Source of the DNA: Microlunatus phosphovorus NM-1
GTDB lineage: Bacteria > Actinomycetota > Actinomycetes > Propionibacteriales > Propionibacteriaceae
Reading direction: 5' to 3'
Assembly (NCBI RefSeq): GCF_000270245.1
Contig: NC_015635.1
Coordinates: forward strand, 5,332,001 to 5,396,000
DNA: 64,000 nucleotides
The translations under genes and the position numbers were made by a program. Below are positions 45,928 to 53,780 of this stretch, piece by piece. The first letter of the stretch is position 1. Every line of letters begins with the position of its first letter. Below the pieces are notes generated by a model, which had not been told where the DNA came from, searched no databases, and was given only the letters and a program-made list of their open reading frames with translations.

Positions 45928-47037
45928 TCAGAACGCGTCGGGATGGAGCTGCTCGGCCACGTACCGCACCGCCGCCGGCGTGGTCATCGAGCCGGGCAGC
46001 GACGCCGAGGAGCTGTAGGCGATCAGCTTGTCGTTCCGCACCGCCGGTGTGCTGGGGAAGGTCTTGCGCAGGGTCGCGCGGACCTGGTCTGCCTCCTTCT
46101 CGCTGCCGGCGCTGAAGACGAACGCCTCGGGTTGGGTGGCAGCCACGACCTCGGCCGAGAGATTGGCGAAGAGCATCCCCTTGAACTGTGGGTCTCCAGG
46201 GGCGAAGACGTTCACGCCACCGGCAGCGCGGACCAGATCGTTCTCGGTCGAGCCGACCAGGCTCTGGATGTCGCTGCCCCAGATGTACACCTCGGCCACC
46301 TTCACCGGTTTGGTGCCTTGGAGCGCGTCGGCGACCTCGTCGAGCTGGCCCGTGTAGTCGCTCGCCAACTCCTTGGCGCGGTCCTGCACTCCGAAGATCT
46401 GGCCGAGGGAGTCGAGGTCGACCAGCGTGTCCTTGACCGAACGGTGGATCCGCCGCTCCGGGCAGCCGCCGGCGGCAAGATACGGCGCGATGTCGGCTGC
46501 CTCGAGGTCCTTCATCGTCGCGAACCCCTGCTCCCCGTCGAATTCATAGGTCGTCGGAGCCAGCACGAGGTCGGGCGACTGCGAGACGGTGACCTCCTTG
46601 GCCGGGACACCACTCTTGGCGATCACCGGGATGTTCTCGCTCCCTTCGGGTTCGGCGCTGCCCGCCAGGCCGTCGACGACCCCCAGCTGGGCCTGCCCGA
46701 CGACCCGGTCGACCAAGCCCAGATCGACCACGACATCGGTCTGCGGCTGCGCCAGACTCACGACGCGCTTCGGCGCGTGGTCGAAGGTCAGGGTGCGGTC
46801 ACAGTTGCTGATCGTCACGGGGTAGGCGCCCCCAGCGGGCTTGGCCGAGGATGCGCTCGACGGTGCTGATCCGCCGGCCTCGGGCGTACTGCTGCCGCAG
46901 GCCGCGGTCAGCGCGAGCAGCACGGAAGCGACCAATACCGGACCGCCGCGGCGGAACGGGCGAAACGCTCTCGGCCGTGCGGCAGCCGCGGACTCAGCGG
47001 CGGAAACCGACGTTGTGGACATGGACGTTGTGGACAT
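45928..47037 (-). CDS. Metallophore-type ABC substrate-binding lipoprotein
   Basis: About 369 residues with a signal ending in lipobox ALTAAC (near residue 48) after a long basic lead (RAFRPFRRGG). The mature part is a TroA/FepB-fold binding protein: RTLTFDHAPKRVVSLAQPQTDVVVDLGL, PDLVLAPTTYEF and an RAAGGVNVFAP segment. It would capture a metal chelate for the FecCD permease. ATG 47037 has GAGGAGG upstream; the first codons contain a 15-bp tandem duplication (MSTTS twice) that also offers an in-frame ATG 15 bases later. Last gene of the import operon, 71 bases after the ATPase. Confidence 0.88.
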   Translation of the reverse strand: MSTTSMSTTSVSAAESAAAARPRAFRPFRRGGPVLVASVLLALTAACGSSTPEAGGSAPSSASSAKPAGGAYPVTISNCDRTLTFDHAPKRVVSLAQPQTDVVVDLGLVDRVVGQAQLGVVDGLAGSAEPEGSENIPVIAKSGVPAKEVTVSQSPDLVLAPTTYEFDGEQGFATMKDLEAADIAPYLAAGGCPERRIHRSVKDTLVDLDSLGQIFGVQDRAKELASDYTGQLDEVADALQGTKPVKVAEVYIWGSDIQSLVGSTENDLVRAAGGVNVFAPGDPQFKGMLFANLSAEVVAATQPEAFVFSAGSEKEADQVRATLRKTFPSTPAVRNDKLIAYSSSASLPGSMTTPAAVRYVAEQLHPDAF

Positions 47038-47108
47038 GGATGAGTGCCTCCTCGGGCATGAATGGGCGATCGGATGGGAACGGAGACGAGCGCTCGGCAA
47101 AGCGGTGG

Positions 47109-47876
47109 TCACTGGAGCCGATCCAGTGCGAGCAGGGTGCGACCGGTGACGGGATGGAGCACCCGGTGGCAGTCGAGCCGGAAGACCTCACGCAGCAGCT
47201 TGGGCGTCAGCACGTGTTCGGGTGCCCCGGCGGCAACCACCTTGCCGGCCGAAAGCACGGTGACCAGGTCGCAGTAGGTCTGCGCGAGGTTGAGGTCGTG
47301 CAGCGCGACCACCACCGTGATGCCGAGCTCACGTACCAGCGCCAGCAGGTCGAGCTGGTGGCAGACATCGAGGTGGTTGGTCGGCTCGTCGAGCACGAGC
47401 ACGGGCGTGGCCTGGGTGAGCGCTCGGGCCAGCAGCACCCGCTGCCGCTCCCCACCCGACAAGCTCGGGGTCGAGCGATCCGCCAGGTGCGTCGCGTCGA
47501 CCCTGGCTAGCGCGGAGTAGGCGCGATCGAGGTCTTCCGAGCTGTCCCCGGCGAACGGCCGCTTGTGCGGCGTACGTCCCATCAGCACGGTGTCCAGCAC
47601 GCTGAACTCGACATCGACACCCGGGTCCTGGGCGACCACCGCGACCCGGGTCGCCGACCCGCGGGCCGACAGCGACCAGACATCGTCGTCACCGAGACGC
47701 ACCACGCCCACCTGAGGTCGCAGCGACCGGTAGACGGTGCGCAACAACGTGGACTTGCCGCTGCCGTTGGGCCCGACCAGGCCGACCACCGCGCCCGCCG
47801 GCACGACGAGTTCGACGTCACGGAGCAGCTCGGCTGCCCCGATTCGGACGGTGACTCCCTCGACCTGCACCCTCAT
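47109..47876 (-). CDS. FecE/BtuD-type ABC ATPase
   Basis: 255 residues, standard for importer ATPases of metal chelates. Walker A GPNGSGKST (~38), the Q-loop at VAQDPGVD, signature SLSGGERQR, Walker B PVLVLDEPTNHLD and the switch region VVVALHDLN are all intact. It powers the permease it overlaps by 4 bases. Family substrates are ferric siderophores, haem or cobalamin; here the linked RiPP is the likely cargo. Confidence 0.93.
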   Translation of the reverse strand: MRVQVEGVTVRIGAAELLRDVELVVPAGAVVGLVGPNGSGKSTLLRTVYRSLRPQVGVVRLGDDDVWSLSARGSATRVAVVAQDPGVDVEFSVLDTVLMGRTPHKRPFAGDSSEDLDRAYSALARVDATHLADRSTPSLSGGERQRVLLARALTQATPVLVLDEPTNHLDVCHQLDLLALVRELGITVVVALHDLNLAQTYCDLVTVLSAGKVVAAGAPEHVLTPKLLREVFRLDCHRVLHPVTGRTLLALDRLQ

Positions 47877-48988
47877 CGGCTGTCCACCCCGCCGCGCCGA
47901 GCGGCCCCGTCGCGACGCATCAGCCAGAGGAAGAACGGCGCCCCGACCAGCGCAGTGACCACGCCGATCGGCAACTCCAGCGGAGCCGCGACGGTCCGGG
48001 CGACCGTGTCGGCCAGCACAAGGAACACCGCACCCCCGGCGACGGCGGTCGGCAGCAAGCGCCGGTGCCCCGCGCCGACGACCATCCGGGTGATGTGCGG
48101 CACAACCAGACCGACGAAGCCGATGCCGCCGCTCACCGCGACGGCCACGCCGGTCAGCACCGAGGTGGTGAGCAGCATCTCGCCGCGAACCCGGTCCGCG
48201 GACACGCCGAGCGCGACGGCCGTCTCGTCGCCGGTCATCAAGGCGTCAAGCGCGCGAGCACGCCCGAGCACATGCAGGGCACCCAGCAGCAGGGCAATGG
48301 CGGGCAGCAAGAGGTCAGTGCGGTCCGCCTCTGCCACGCTGCCGAGCAGGAAATAGAGGATGCCGAAGACCTTGTTGGCGTCGCTGGTGAGCACCAGATA
48401 GCTGGTGCCGGCACTGAACAGATAGGACAGCGCGACCCCGGCCAACACCAGCCGCACCGGGGTAAGCCGTCCCTGTCGACGGGCCAACACGAACAACGCC
48501 GTCGTGGCGAGAGCGGAGCCTGCCGCGGCACCGCCTGCCAACGGCACGCCTGCTACCGCCGTGCCCGAGGCCAGCACCAGCGCGACGGCTCCGAGACCCG
48601 CACCGGACGAGACCCCGAGCACCCACGGGTCCGCGAGCGGGTTGCGCACGACCGCCTGCAGCACGGCACCGACCAGGGCGAGCAGGCCACCGACCAGGGC
48701 GGCGAGCAGCACCCGCGGGACGCGGTAGTCCCAGACGATCACTTCCTCGACGGTGGTCCAGCCGCCCTGGCCCCAGAAGCCGAGGCGATGACCGATGACG
48801 CCGATCGTGGTTCCCGGCGCCACCGCCACCGCACCGACTCCGATGCTCACCACAATTGCTGTCGCCAGCAGCCCGATCAGCACCGGCAGCGCCGCCAAGG
48901 CGGCGGCCGATCTCTGCCGCCGCCCGTTCCCGGCTGTCCGGGCACCCGCCGGCGCGAACGATGGCGAACTCAACCCGACCCCCGGCAT
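47873..48988 (-). CDS. FecCD-family permease
   Basis: 371 residues, about ten hydrophobic helices. Family motifs: DYRVPRVLLAALVGGLLALVGAVLQAVVRNPLADPWVLGVSSGAGLGA, shown in part as RVPRVLLAALVGG and NPLADPWVLGVSSGAG, and the late GFVGLVVPHITRMVVG. A single permease gene implies a homodimer. The ATG is only 4 bases from the Fur/Zur-type box, with GATAAT in the -10 position, so the mRNA is probably leaderless and repression by a metal-loaded regulator would block RNA polymerase directly. First gene of the permease-ATPase-binding-protein operon. Confidence 0.93.
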   Translation of the reverse strand: MPGVGLSSPSFAPAGARTAGNGRRQRSAAALAALPVLIGLLATAIVVSIGVGAVAVAPGTTIGVIGHRLGFWGQGGWTTVEEVIVWDYRVPRVLLAALVGGLLALVGAVLQAVVRNPLADPWVLGVSSGAGLGAVALVLASGTAVAGVPLAGGAAAGSALATTALFVLARRQGRLTPVRLVLAGVALSYLFSAGTSYLVLTSDANKVFGILYFLLGSVAEADRTDLLLPAIALLLGALHVLGRARALDALMTGDETAVALGVSADRVRGEMLLTTSVLTGVAVAVSGGIGFVGLVVPHITRMVVGAGHRRLLPTAVAGGAVFLVLADTVARTVAAPLELPIGVVTALVGAPFFLWLMRRDGAARRGGVDSR

Positions 48989-48992
48989 TTAA

Positions 48993-49007
48993 TGAAAATG
49001 ATTATCG
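48993..49007. promoter_or_regulatory. Fur/Zur-type metalloregulator box of the import operon
   Basis: TGAAAATGATTATCG fits the TGAnAAT-N-ATTnTCA pattern at all but the last base. It overlaps the apparent -10 of the leftward permease promoter. It differs clearly from the IdeR-type box at 13727-13745. Confidence 0.75.
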
Positions 49008-49172
49008 TTTGTATCACGCCGTTCTCGGGTCGTGCAAATGGGTGCCCGGGCTCAGCGGCGACCAGATCGGGCTTCATCGGCGGTGCGGCACGATACGCTC
49101 GCCAAGCGTTGGCTGAGTACGCCGAGCGAACTCGACGCAGCACCAGAAGATCTAGCAACGGAGGAAGGCGTC

Positions 49173-50630
49173 ATGCCCACGGGCGAATGGATTGCTTTGC
49201 TGGGTTCCGTGGCGCATGTCGTGATCGCGATCGTGGCCGCGGTCTATATCGCCTCGAATCGCAAGCCGTCCTCGGCGATCGCCTGGATCATGGCGATCGT
49301 CTTCATCCCGTACATCGGGATCTTGTTCTTCCTGCTGATCGGGAACTGGCGGCTCCCGAAGCACCGCCGCGAGAAGCAGGCGTACGTCTCGGAGCTCTTC
49401 CTCGAACGGACCAAGGGGCTGCACCTGGTCAGTCACGCCGACAAGTGGCCGGACTGGCTCCCGACCATCGTCACCTTGAACCGCAACCTCGGCGCCCTAC
49501 CGATGGTCGGCGGCAACACCGCCGAGCTGTACCCGGTGTATCGGGAATCGATCCAGGCCATGGCCGATGCGATCGACACCGCTGAGCGCTATGTCTACAT
49601 CGAGTTCTTCATCCTGGTCGATGACGAGTGGACCGCCCCGATCATCGAAGCCTGCGAGCGCGCCTGCGCCCGAGGAGTGCAGGTCCGGGTGCTGTCCGAT
49701 CACATCGCCCAGTTCTCCTACCCGAACCGCAAGGGGACGGTCGCTCGCTTCAAGGCGATGGGCGCGCACTACCTGCCGATGCTGCCGATCCAGCCGTTCA
49801 AGAAGCACTACCGGCGGCCGGACCTCCGCAACCACCGCAAGCTGGTCGTCGTCGACGGCTTGATCGGCTTCGTCGGCTCGCAGAACCTGATCATCGACCA
49901 CTACCACCAGAAGAAGAACATCCAGCGTGGGCTGCACTGGAAGGAGCTGATGTGCCGGATCGAGGGCCCGGCCGTGCGTGAGATCCAGGCCGTCTTCGTC
50001 ACCGATTGGTACAGCGAGTGCGATGAGCTGCTGCTCCCCGAGGTCGGCGACATCCAGCTGGGCGAGCTCGACGCCACGAAGCTGGACATGCAGATGGTGC
50101 CGAGCGGACCGAGCTTCGAGAACGACAACAACCTGAAGCTGTTCGCCGCCCTCTTCCAGAACGCGCGCCGCCGGATCAGCGTCACCAGCCCCTATTTCGT
50201 ACCGGACGACAGCATTCAGATGGCCCTGGTCACCGCCGGGGCCCGAGGACTGGACGTCGAACTGTTCGTCTCCGAGATCAGCGACCAGTTCATGGTCTAC
50301 CACGCCCAGCGCTCCTACTACGAGGAACTGCTGCGGGCCGGGGTGAAGATCTACGCGTACGCCGCCCCGACCATCCTGCACGCCAAGCACATGACCATCG
50401 ACGAAGACGTCTCGGTGATCGGATCGTCCAATATGGACATCCGTTCCCTCAGTCTGCACATGGAGATGATGATGATGGTGCACGGGAAGGAGTTCTGCGA
50501 CCGCATGCGCGCCGTCGAGGACTCCTACCGGGCGAACAGCAAGCAGATCCACCTCGACGAGTGGCTGAAGCGCCCGACCAGCGAGAAGGTCTTCGACAAC
50601 CTCATGCGGCTCACGTCATCCCTGCAGTGA
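49173..50630 (+). CDS. cls: Cardiolipin synthase (phospholipase D superfamily)
   Basis: 485 residues. Two N-terminal membrane helices (residues ~5-55) are followed by paired HKD motifs: HRKLVVVDGLIGFVGSQN (~225) and HAKHMTIDEDVSVIGSSN (~405). It condenses phosphatidylglycerol molecules to cardiolipin at the membrane. ATG 49173 has GGAGGAAGG upstream. Its promoter region borders the box of the divergent import operon, but it has no evident part in the RiPP system. Confidence 0.95.
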   Translation: MPTGEWIALLGSVAHVVIAIVAAVYIASNRKPSSAIAWIMAIVFIPYIGILFFLLIGNWRLPKHRREKQAYVSELFLERTKGLHLVSHADKWPDWLPTIVTLNRNLGALPMVGGNTAELYPVYRESIQAMADAIDTAERYVYIEFFILVDDEWTAPIIEACERACARGVQVRVLSDHIAQFSYPNRKGTVARFKAMGAHYLPMLPIQPFKKHYRRPDLRNHRKLVVVDGLIGFVGSQNLIIDHYHQKKNIQRGLHWKELMCRIEGPAVREIQAVFVTDWYSECDELLLPEVGDIQLGELDATKLDMQMVPSGPSFENDNNLKLFAALFQNARRRISVTSPYFVPDDSIQMALVTAGARGLDVELFVSEISDQFMVYHAQRSYYEELLRAGVKIYAYAAPTILHAKHMTIDEDVSVIGSSNMDIRSLSLHMEMMMMVHGKEFCDRMRAVEDSYRANSKQIHLDEWLKRPTSEKVFDNLMRLTSSLQ

Positions 50631-50680
50631 CATCAGTGCAGTGACATCAGTGCAGTGAAGTGACATCCCCGCAGTGACAT
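50627..50680 (+). repeat. Short tandem repeats after cls
   Basis: GCAGTGACATC recurs in slightly varied, partly overlapping copies (four full copies plus a shorter AAGTGACATC), the first overlapping the cls stop. The pattern suggests replication-slippage expansion. Confidence 0.8.
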
Positions 50681-50701
50681 CCCGACGGTGACCGTCGGGA
50701 T
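50679..50701 (+). terminator. Perfect 23-bp palindrome, probable cls terminator
   Basis: ATCCCGACGGT and ACCGTCGGGAT face each other around one base, 48 bases after the cls stop. In RNA the tip would open to a larger loop. There is no U-tract. Confidence 0.65.
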
Positions 50702-50904
50702 GGAACGTTCAGTTCTGGTCTCTGTATCCGGGACCTCGCACAACCTCCTGCTTTGATCACGATCTGGCGTCTTCGGTGCACATGGTGTCCGCAGGTCGAA
50801 GAAATGTGGGCAGTGGCGTAACGTCAGCGCTGGTCTCGGGCTGGTCGGCTCCCCTTGCCGGCCACTCGACAACGACGTCCCCACCGACGAAAGGCCGATA
50901 GGCG

Positions 50905-52257
50905 ATGACCCAAACCGTGACCCATGAGGAATCCAGTCCACCCGGATCAGGGGGTGAACAAAAGGCGAAGTGGGTCTACCCCGGGATGGGACTGCTGTTC
51001 GTCGCCATCGTCGGCTGCTTCACCGCCTGGGGTATCGCCGCCGACCTGACCACGCCGATGGTCGCGGGCTTCAAGCGCATCTTCGACATGTCCACGTTCC
51101 AGGCCAGTCTGGTCCAGTTGGCCTATTTCGGCGCCTACTTCCTGCTGGCCCTGCCGGCTGCCTTCATCAACGAGAAGTTCGGCTACAAGGTCGGCCTGCT
51201 GACCGGCCTCGCGCTGGCTGCTGCGGGCGCGTTCCTGTTCTATCCGGCCAGCAAGATCATGACCTTCTCGGCGTTCCTGATTGCGTTGTTCGCGATGGCC
51301 GCCGGATGCTCGATCCTGGAGACATCCGCCAACCCGTACGTGATGTCGTTGGGCCCCGAGGAGACCGCGACCCGGCGGCTGAACCTGGCGCAGGCGTTCA
51401 ACCCGGTGGGCACCAACATCGGCGTGCTGCTCGCGGCATCGCTGATCCTGCCGAAGTTGGACGCTCCGGTCGACCTCGCGTCAGCCACACCTGAACAGAT
51501 ACATGACATCCGAGCCGGTCAGTTGGCAGCGGTGATGGGGCCCTACATCGGCCTCGGTCTGCTGCTGGTGGTGATCTGGATCCTGATCGCGGTGCAGAAG
51601 TCGCCGAAGATCGTCGAGGAGTTCCCCGACACCGGCGACGGTGGCGGTTCCGGCGCGATGTTCAAGATCTTGTGGCGCAGCCGCCGCTATCGCTTCGGGG
51701 TGATCGCACAGTTCTTCAACGTCGCCGCCCAGGTCTGCACCTGGACCTACATCATCGTCTACGTCCAGGAAGCCCTCGACGGGTCGCTGGCGCTCGGTGG
51801 CCTCTTCCTGCAGGTCAGCCTCATCCTCTTCCTGATCTCCCGGTTCATCATGACCTGGCTGATCGGTCGGATCAGACCGACGAAGGTGCTGGCCGTGCTC
51901 TCGGTCCTCGCTGTCGTCTTGTGCCTGTACGCGATGGTCGCGTCCAACCTCAGTGGTGCCATCGCGCTGGTCGGCGTGTCGTTCTGCCTCTCCCTGATGT
52001 TCCCGACGATCTACGGCGTGGCGTTGACGGGTCTCGGCCCGGCCACCAAGTTCGGCGCCGCGGGTCTGGTCATGGCGATCGTCGGCGGCGCCATCATGCC
52101 GCTGGTTCAGGGCAGCTTGCTGGACGCCACCAGCGCGGCCTTCTCGTTCCTGGTGCCGGCCATCTGCTTCGCCGTGGTCGCCGCGTTCGCGTTCTTTGAC
52201 CTGAAGGCGAAGGAAGACGTGCACATCAGCTCGGCAGCAGAGGGAGAACTGGCATGA
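50905..52257 (+). CDS. FHS-family (FucP-like) sugar:proton symporter
   Basis: 450 residues, 12 helices. The FHS hallmarks are SLVQLAYFGAYFLLALPAAFINEKFGYKVGL split over helices 2-3, SILETSANPYVMSLGP and RRLNLAQAFNPVGTNIG. Known members import L-fucose, glucose, galactose or mannose with protons; the exact sugar is not readable. The stop overlaps the next gene's ATG (ATGA), an odd partnership since that gene encodes an ABC-type binding protein. Confidence 0.9.
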   Translation: MTQTVTHEESSPPGSGGEQKAKWVYPGMGLLFVAIVGCFTAWGIAADLTTPMVAGFKRIFDMSTFQASLVQLAYFGAYFLLALPAAFINEKFGYKVGLLTGLALAAAGAFLFYPASKIMTFSAFLIALFAMAAGCSILETSANPYVMSLGPEETATRRLNLAQAFNPVGTNIGVLLAASLILPKLDAPVDLASATPEQIHDIRAGQLAAVMGPYIGLGLLLVVIWILIAVQKSPKIVEEFPDTGDGGGSGAMFKILWRSRRYRFGVIAQFFNVAAQVCTWTYIIVYVQEALDGSLALGGLFLQVSLILFLISRFIMTWLIGRIRPTKVLAVLSVLAVVLCLYAMVASNLSGAIALVGVSFCLSLMFPTIYGVALTGLGPATKFGAAGLVMAIVGGAIMPLVQGSLLDATSAAFSFLVPAICFAVVAAFAFFDLKAKEDVHISSAAEGELA

Positions 52258-53540
52258 AGCTCAAGCGCGCACTAGCCGCCGTCGCGGCCACCATGGCGCT
52301 GACCACCGGTATCGCCGCCTGCGGAGCCCCGTCCTCGCCCAACACCGAGGCCACCAACGAGCTCGAGGTGATCTCGTGGTGGACCTCGGGTTCGGAGGAG
52401 CAGGCGCTCAACGTCTTGATCGACGCCTTCAAGGCCAAGTACCCCGATGTCGAGGTCGTCAACGCCCCGGTCACCGGTGGCGGCGGTGCCCCAGCGCAGG
52501 TCGTCCTCGCCCAGCGGCTGCTGGCGGGTGATCCGCCGGACGTCTGGCAGACCTTCCCGAACGGGGCCCTGCAGTCCTACGTCGGCCAGCGCCAGGTCGC
52601 CGACGTCAGCACGATCGTCACCGACACCGGATTGGACAAGGCCTTGCCGCAGGTCGTCCTGGACGGGCTGACGGTGGAGGGCAAGCAGTACGGAGTCCCG
52701 ACCAGCTCACACCGCGGCAACGTCTTGTTCTTCAACCTCGACGAGCTACGGAAGGCCGGCGTGGCGAAGCCGGGCAACGGCTACACCACCAAGGCCTGGA
52801 TCGCTGATCTGAAGAAGGTGAAGGCGTCCGGCGGCGTCCCGCTCTGCCTCGGCGCCCAGGACTCCTTCACCACCGTCGCGCTGTTCGAGAACATCCTGCT
52901 GTCGGTGATCGGGCCCGCAGGCTGGGACCAGATCGCGGCCGACCGGTTCAACTGGCGTGGCGCCCAGGTCAGGGAAGCCCTCGATCAGTTCGGCGAGGTG
53001 CTGGACCTGGCCGACCCGGCAGCGGCCGGATTGTCCTGGGATGCGGCGACCAAGAAGCTGGGCGACGGCGGCTGCGCGTTCGAGACCATGAACGACTCGG
53101 CGTACGGCGAGCTGGTCAAGGCCGGCGCCGTCGACGGCAGGACCTTCGGCGAGGTGCCGTTCCCCGGCACCGAGTCCAGCTACGTCGCGGTGGTCGACAC
53201 CTTCGTCCAGGCCCGCGCGGCCGAGAACGGCAAGAACGCCGCGGAGTTCCTCGCCGTCCTCGCGGATCCGACCGTGCAGCTGAACTTCAGCAAGGCGAAG
53301 GGGTCGGTGCCGGTGCGGACCGATGTGGACGTCAGCTCACTGAGCCCGTACCAGCAGTCGGCGTCCAAGGCGCTGCGTGACTCCCGCGTGCTGTGGTCGA
53401 TCACGCACGGGTCGCTGATGAGCCCGAGCTTCCAGCAGGGCTTCTACAGCGCGGTGAACGCCTATGTCCGCACCAGGGACGCGAAGGCCTTCAGCTCGAC
53501 CCTGATCGACGCGGTGGCGGCAGCACCGCCGCAGCGCTGA
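52254..53540 (+). CDS. Family 1 sugar ABC substrate-binding lipoprotein (orphan)
   Basis: 428 residues with a signal peptide and lipobox TGIAAC. The mature part is a large carbohydrate-binding protein: ELEVISWWTSGSEEQALNVLIDAFKAKYP, GDPPDVWQTF, YGVPTSSHRGNVLFFN and CAFETMNDSAYGEL. Such proteins serve MalFG-type permeases, but no permease follows. It is translationally coupled to the FHS permease, so it may donate sugar to that symporter, act as a sensor, or work with a distant ABC permease. A strong terminator follows. Confidence 0.9.
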   Translation: MKLKRALAAVAATMALTTGIAACGAPSSPNTEATNELEVISWWTSGSEEQALNVLIDAFKAKYPDVEVVNAPVTGGGGAPAQVVLAQRLLAGDPPDVWQTFPNGALQSYVGQRQVADVSTIVTDTGLDKALPQVVLDGLTVEGKQYGVPTSSHRGNVLFFNLDELRKAGVAKPGNGYTTKAWIADLKKVKASGGVPLCLGAQDSFTTVALFENILLSVIGPAGWDQIAADRFNWRGAQVREALDQFGEVLDLADPAAAGLSWDAATKKLGDGGCAFETMNDSAYGELVKAGAVDGRTFGEVPFPGTESSYVAVVDTFVQARAAENGKNAAEFLAVLADPTVQLNFSKAKGSVPVRTDVDVSSLSPYQQSASKALRDSRVLWSITHGSLMSPSFQQGFYSAVNAYVRTRDAKAFSSTLIDAVAAAPPQR

Positions 53541-53556
53541 GGCGAGTACATAAGTC

Positions 53557-53585
53557 GCGGCCAGCCGGGTCTCCCGGCTGGCCGC
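53557..53585 (+). terminator. Terminator after the sugar-binding protein gene
   Basis: A perfect 13-bp stem (GCGGCCAGCCGGG / CCCGGCTGGCCGC) with TCT loop, followed by AGTCTTGTT. Confidence 0.88.
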
Positions 53586-53780
53586 AGTCTTGTTCCGACC
53601 GGGTGAGCGCGGGTGGCACTCAGACAGCGCACAGGCGATTTCATCTGATGACCAACTTTCTCGACTTCTCCCCGGATGGCACCCCAGTCACCTATTCTCT
53701 GTAGCCAGGGGATTGGGCCCGCGACAGTGGGCCGGAGCAAGGCGTACGATGCTGGGGCGTCGGCGTCACGGGAAGGCAGT

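Noticed and set aside
53590..53780. A c-di-AMP riboswitch before the NlpC/P60-containing gene
   Set aside because: Such genes often carry one in actinomycetes, but the leader shows no recognisable core motif or pairing.
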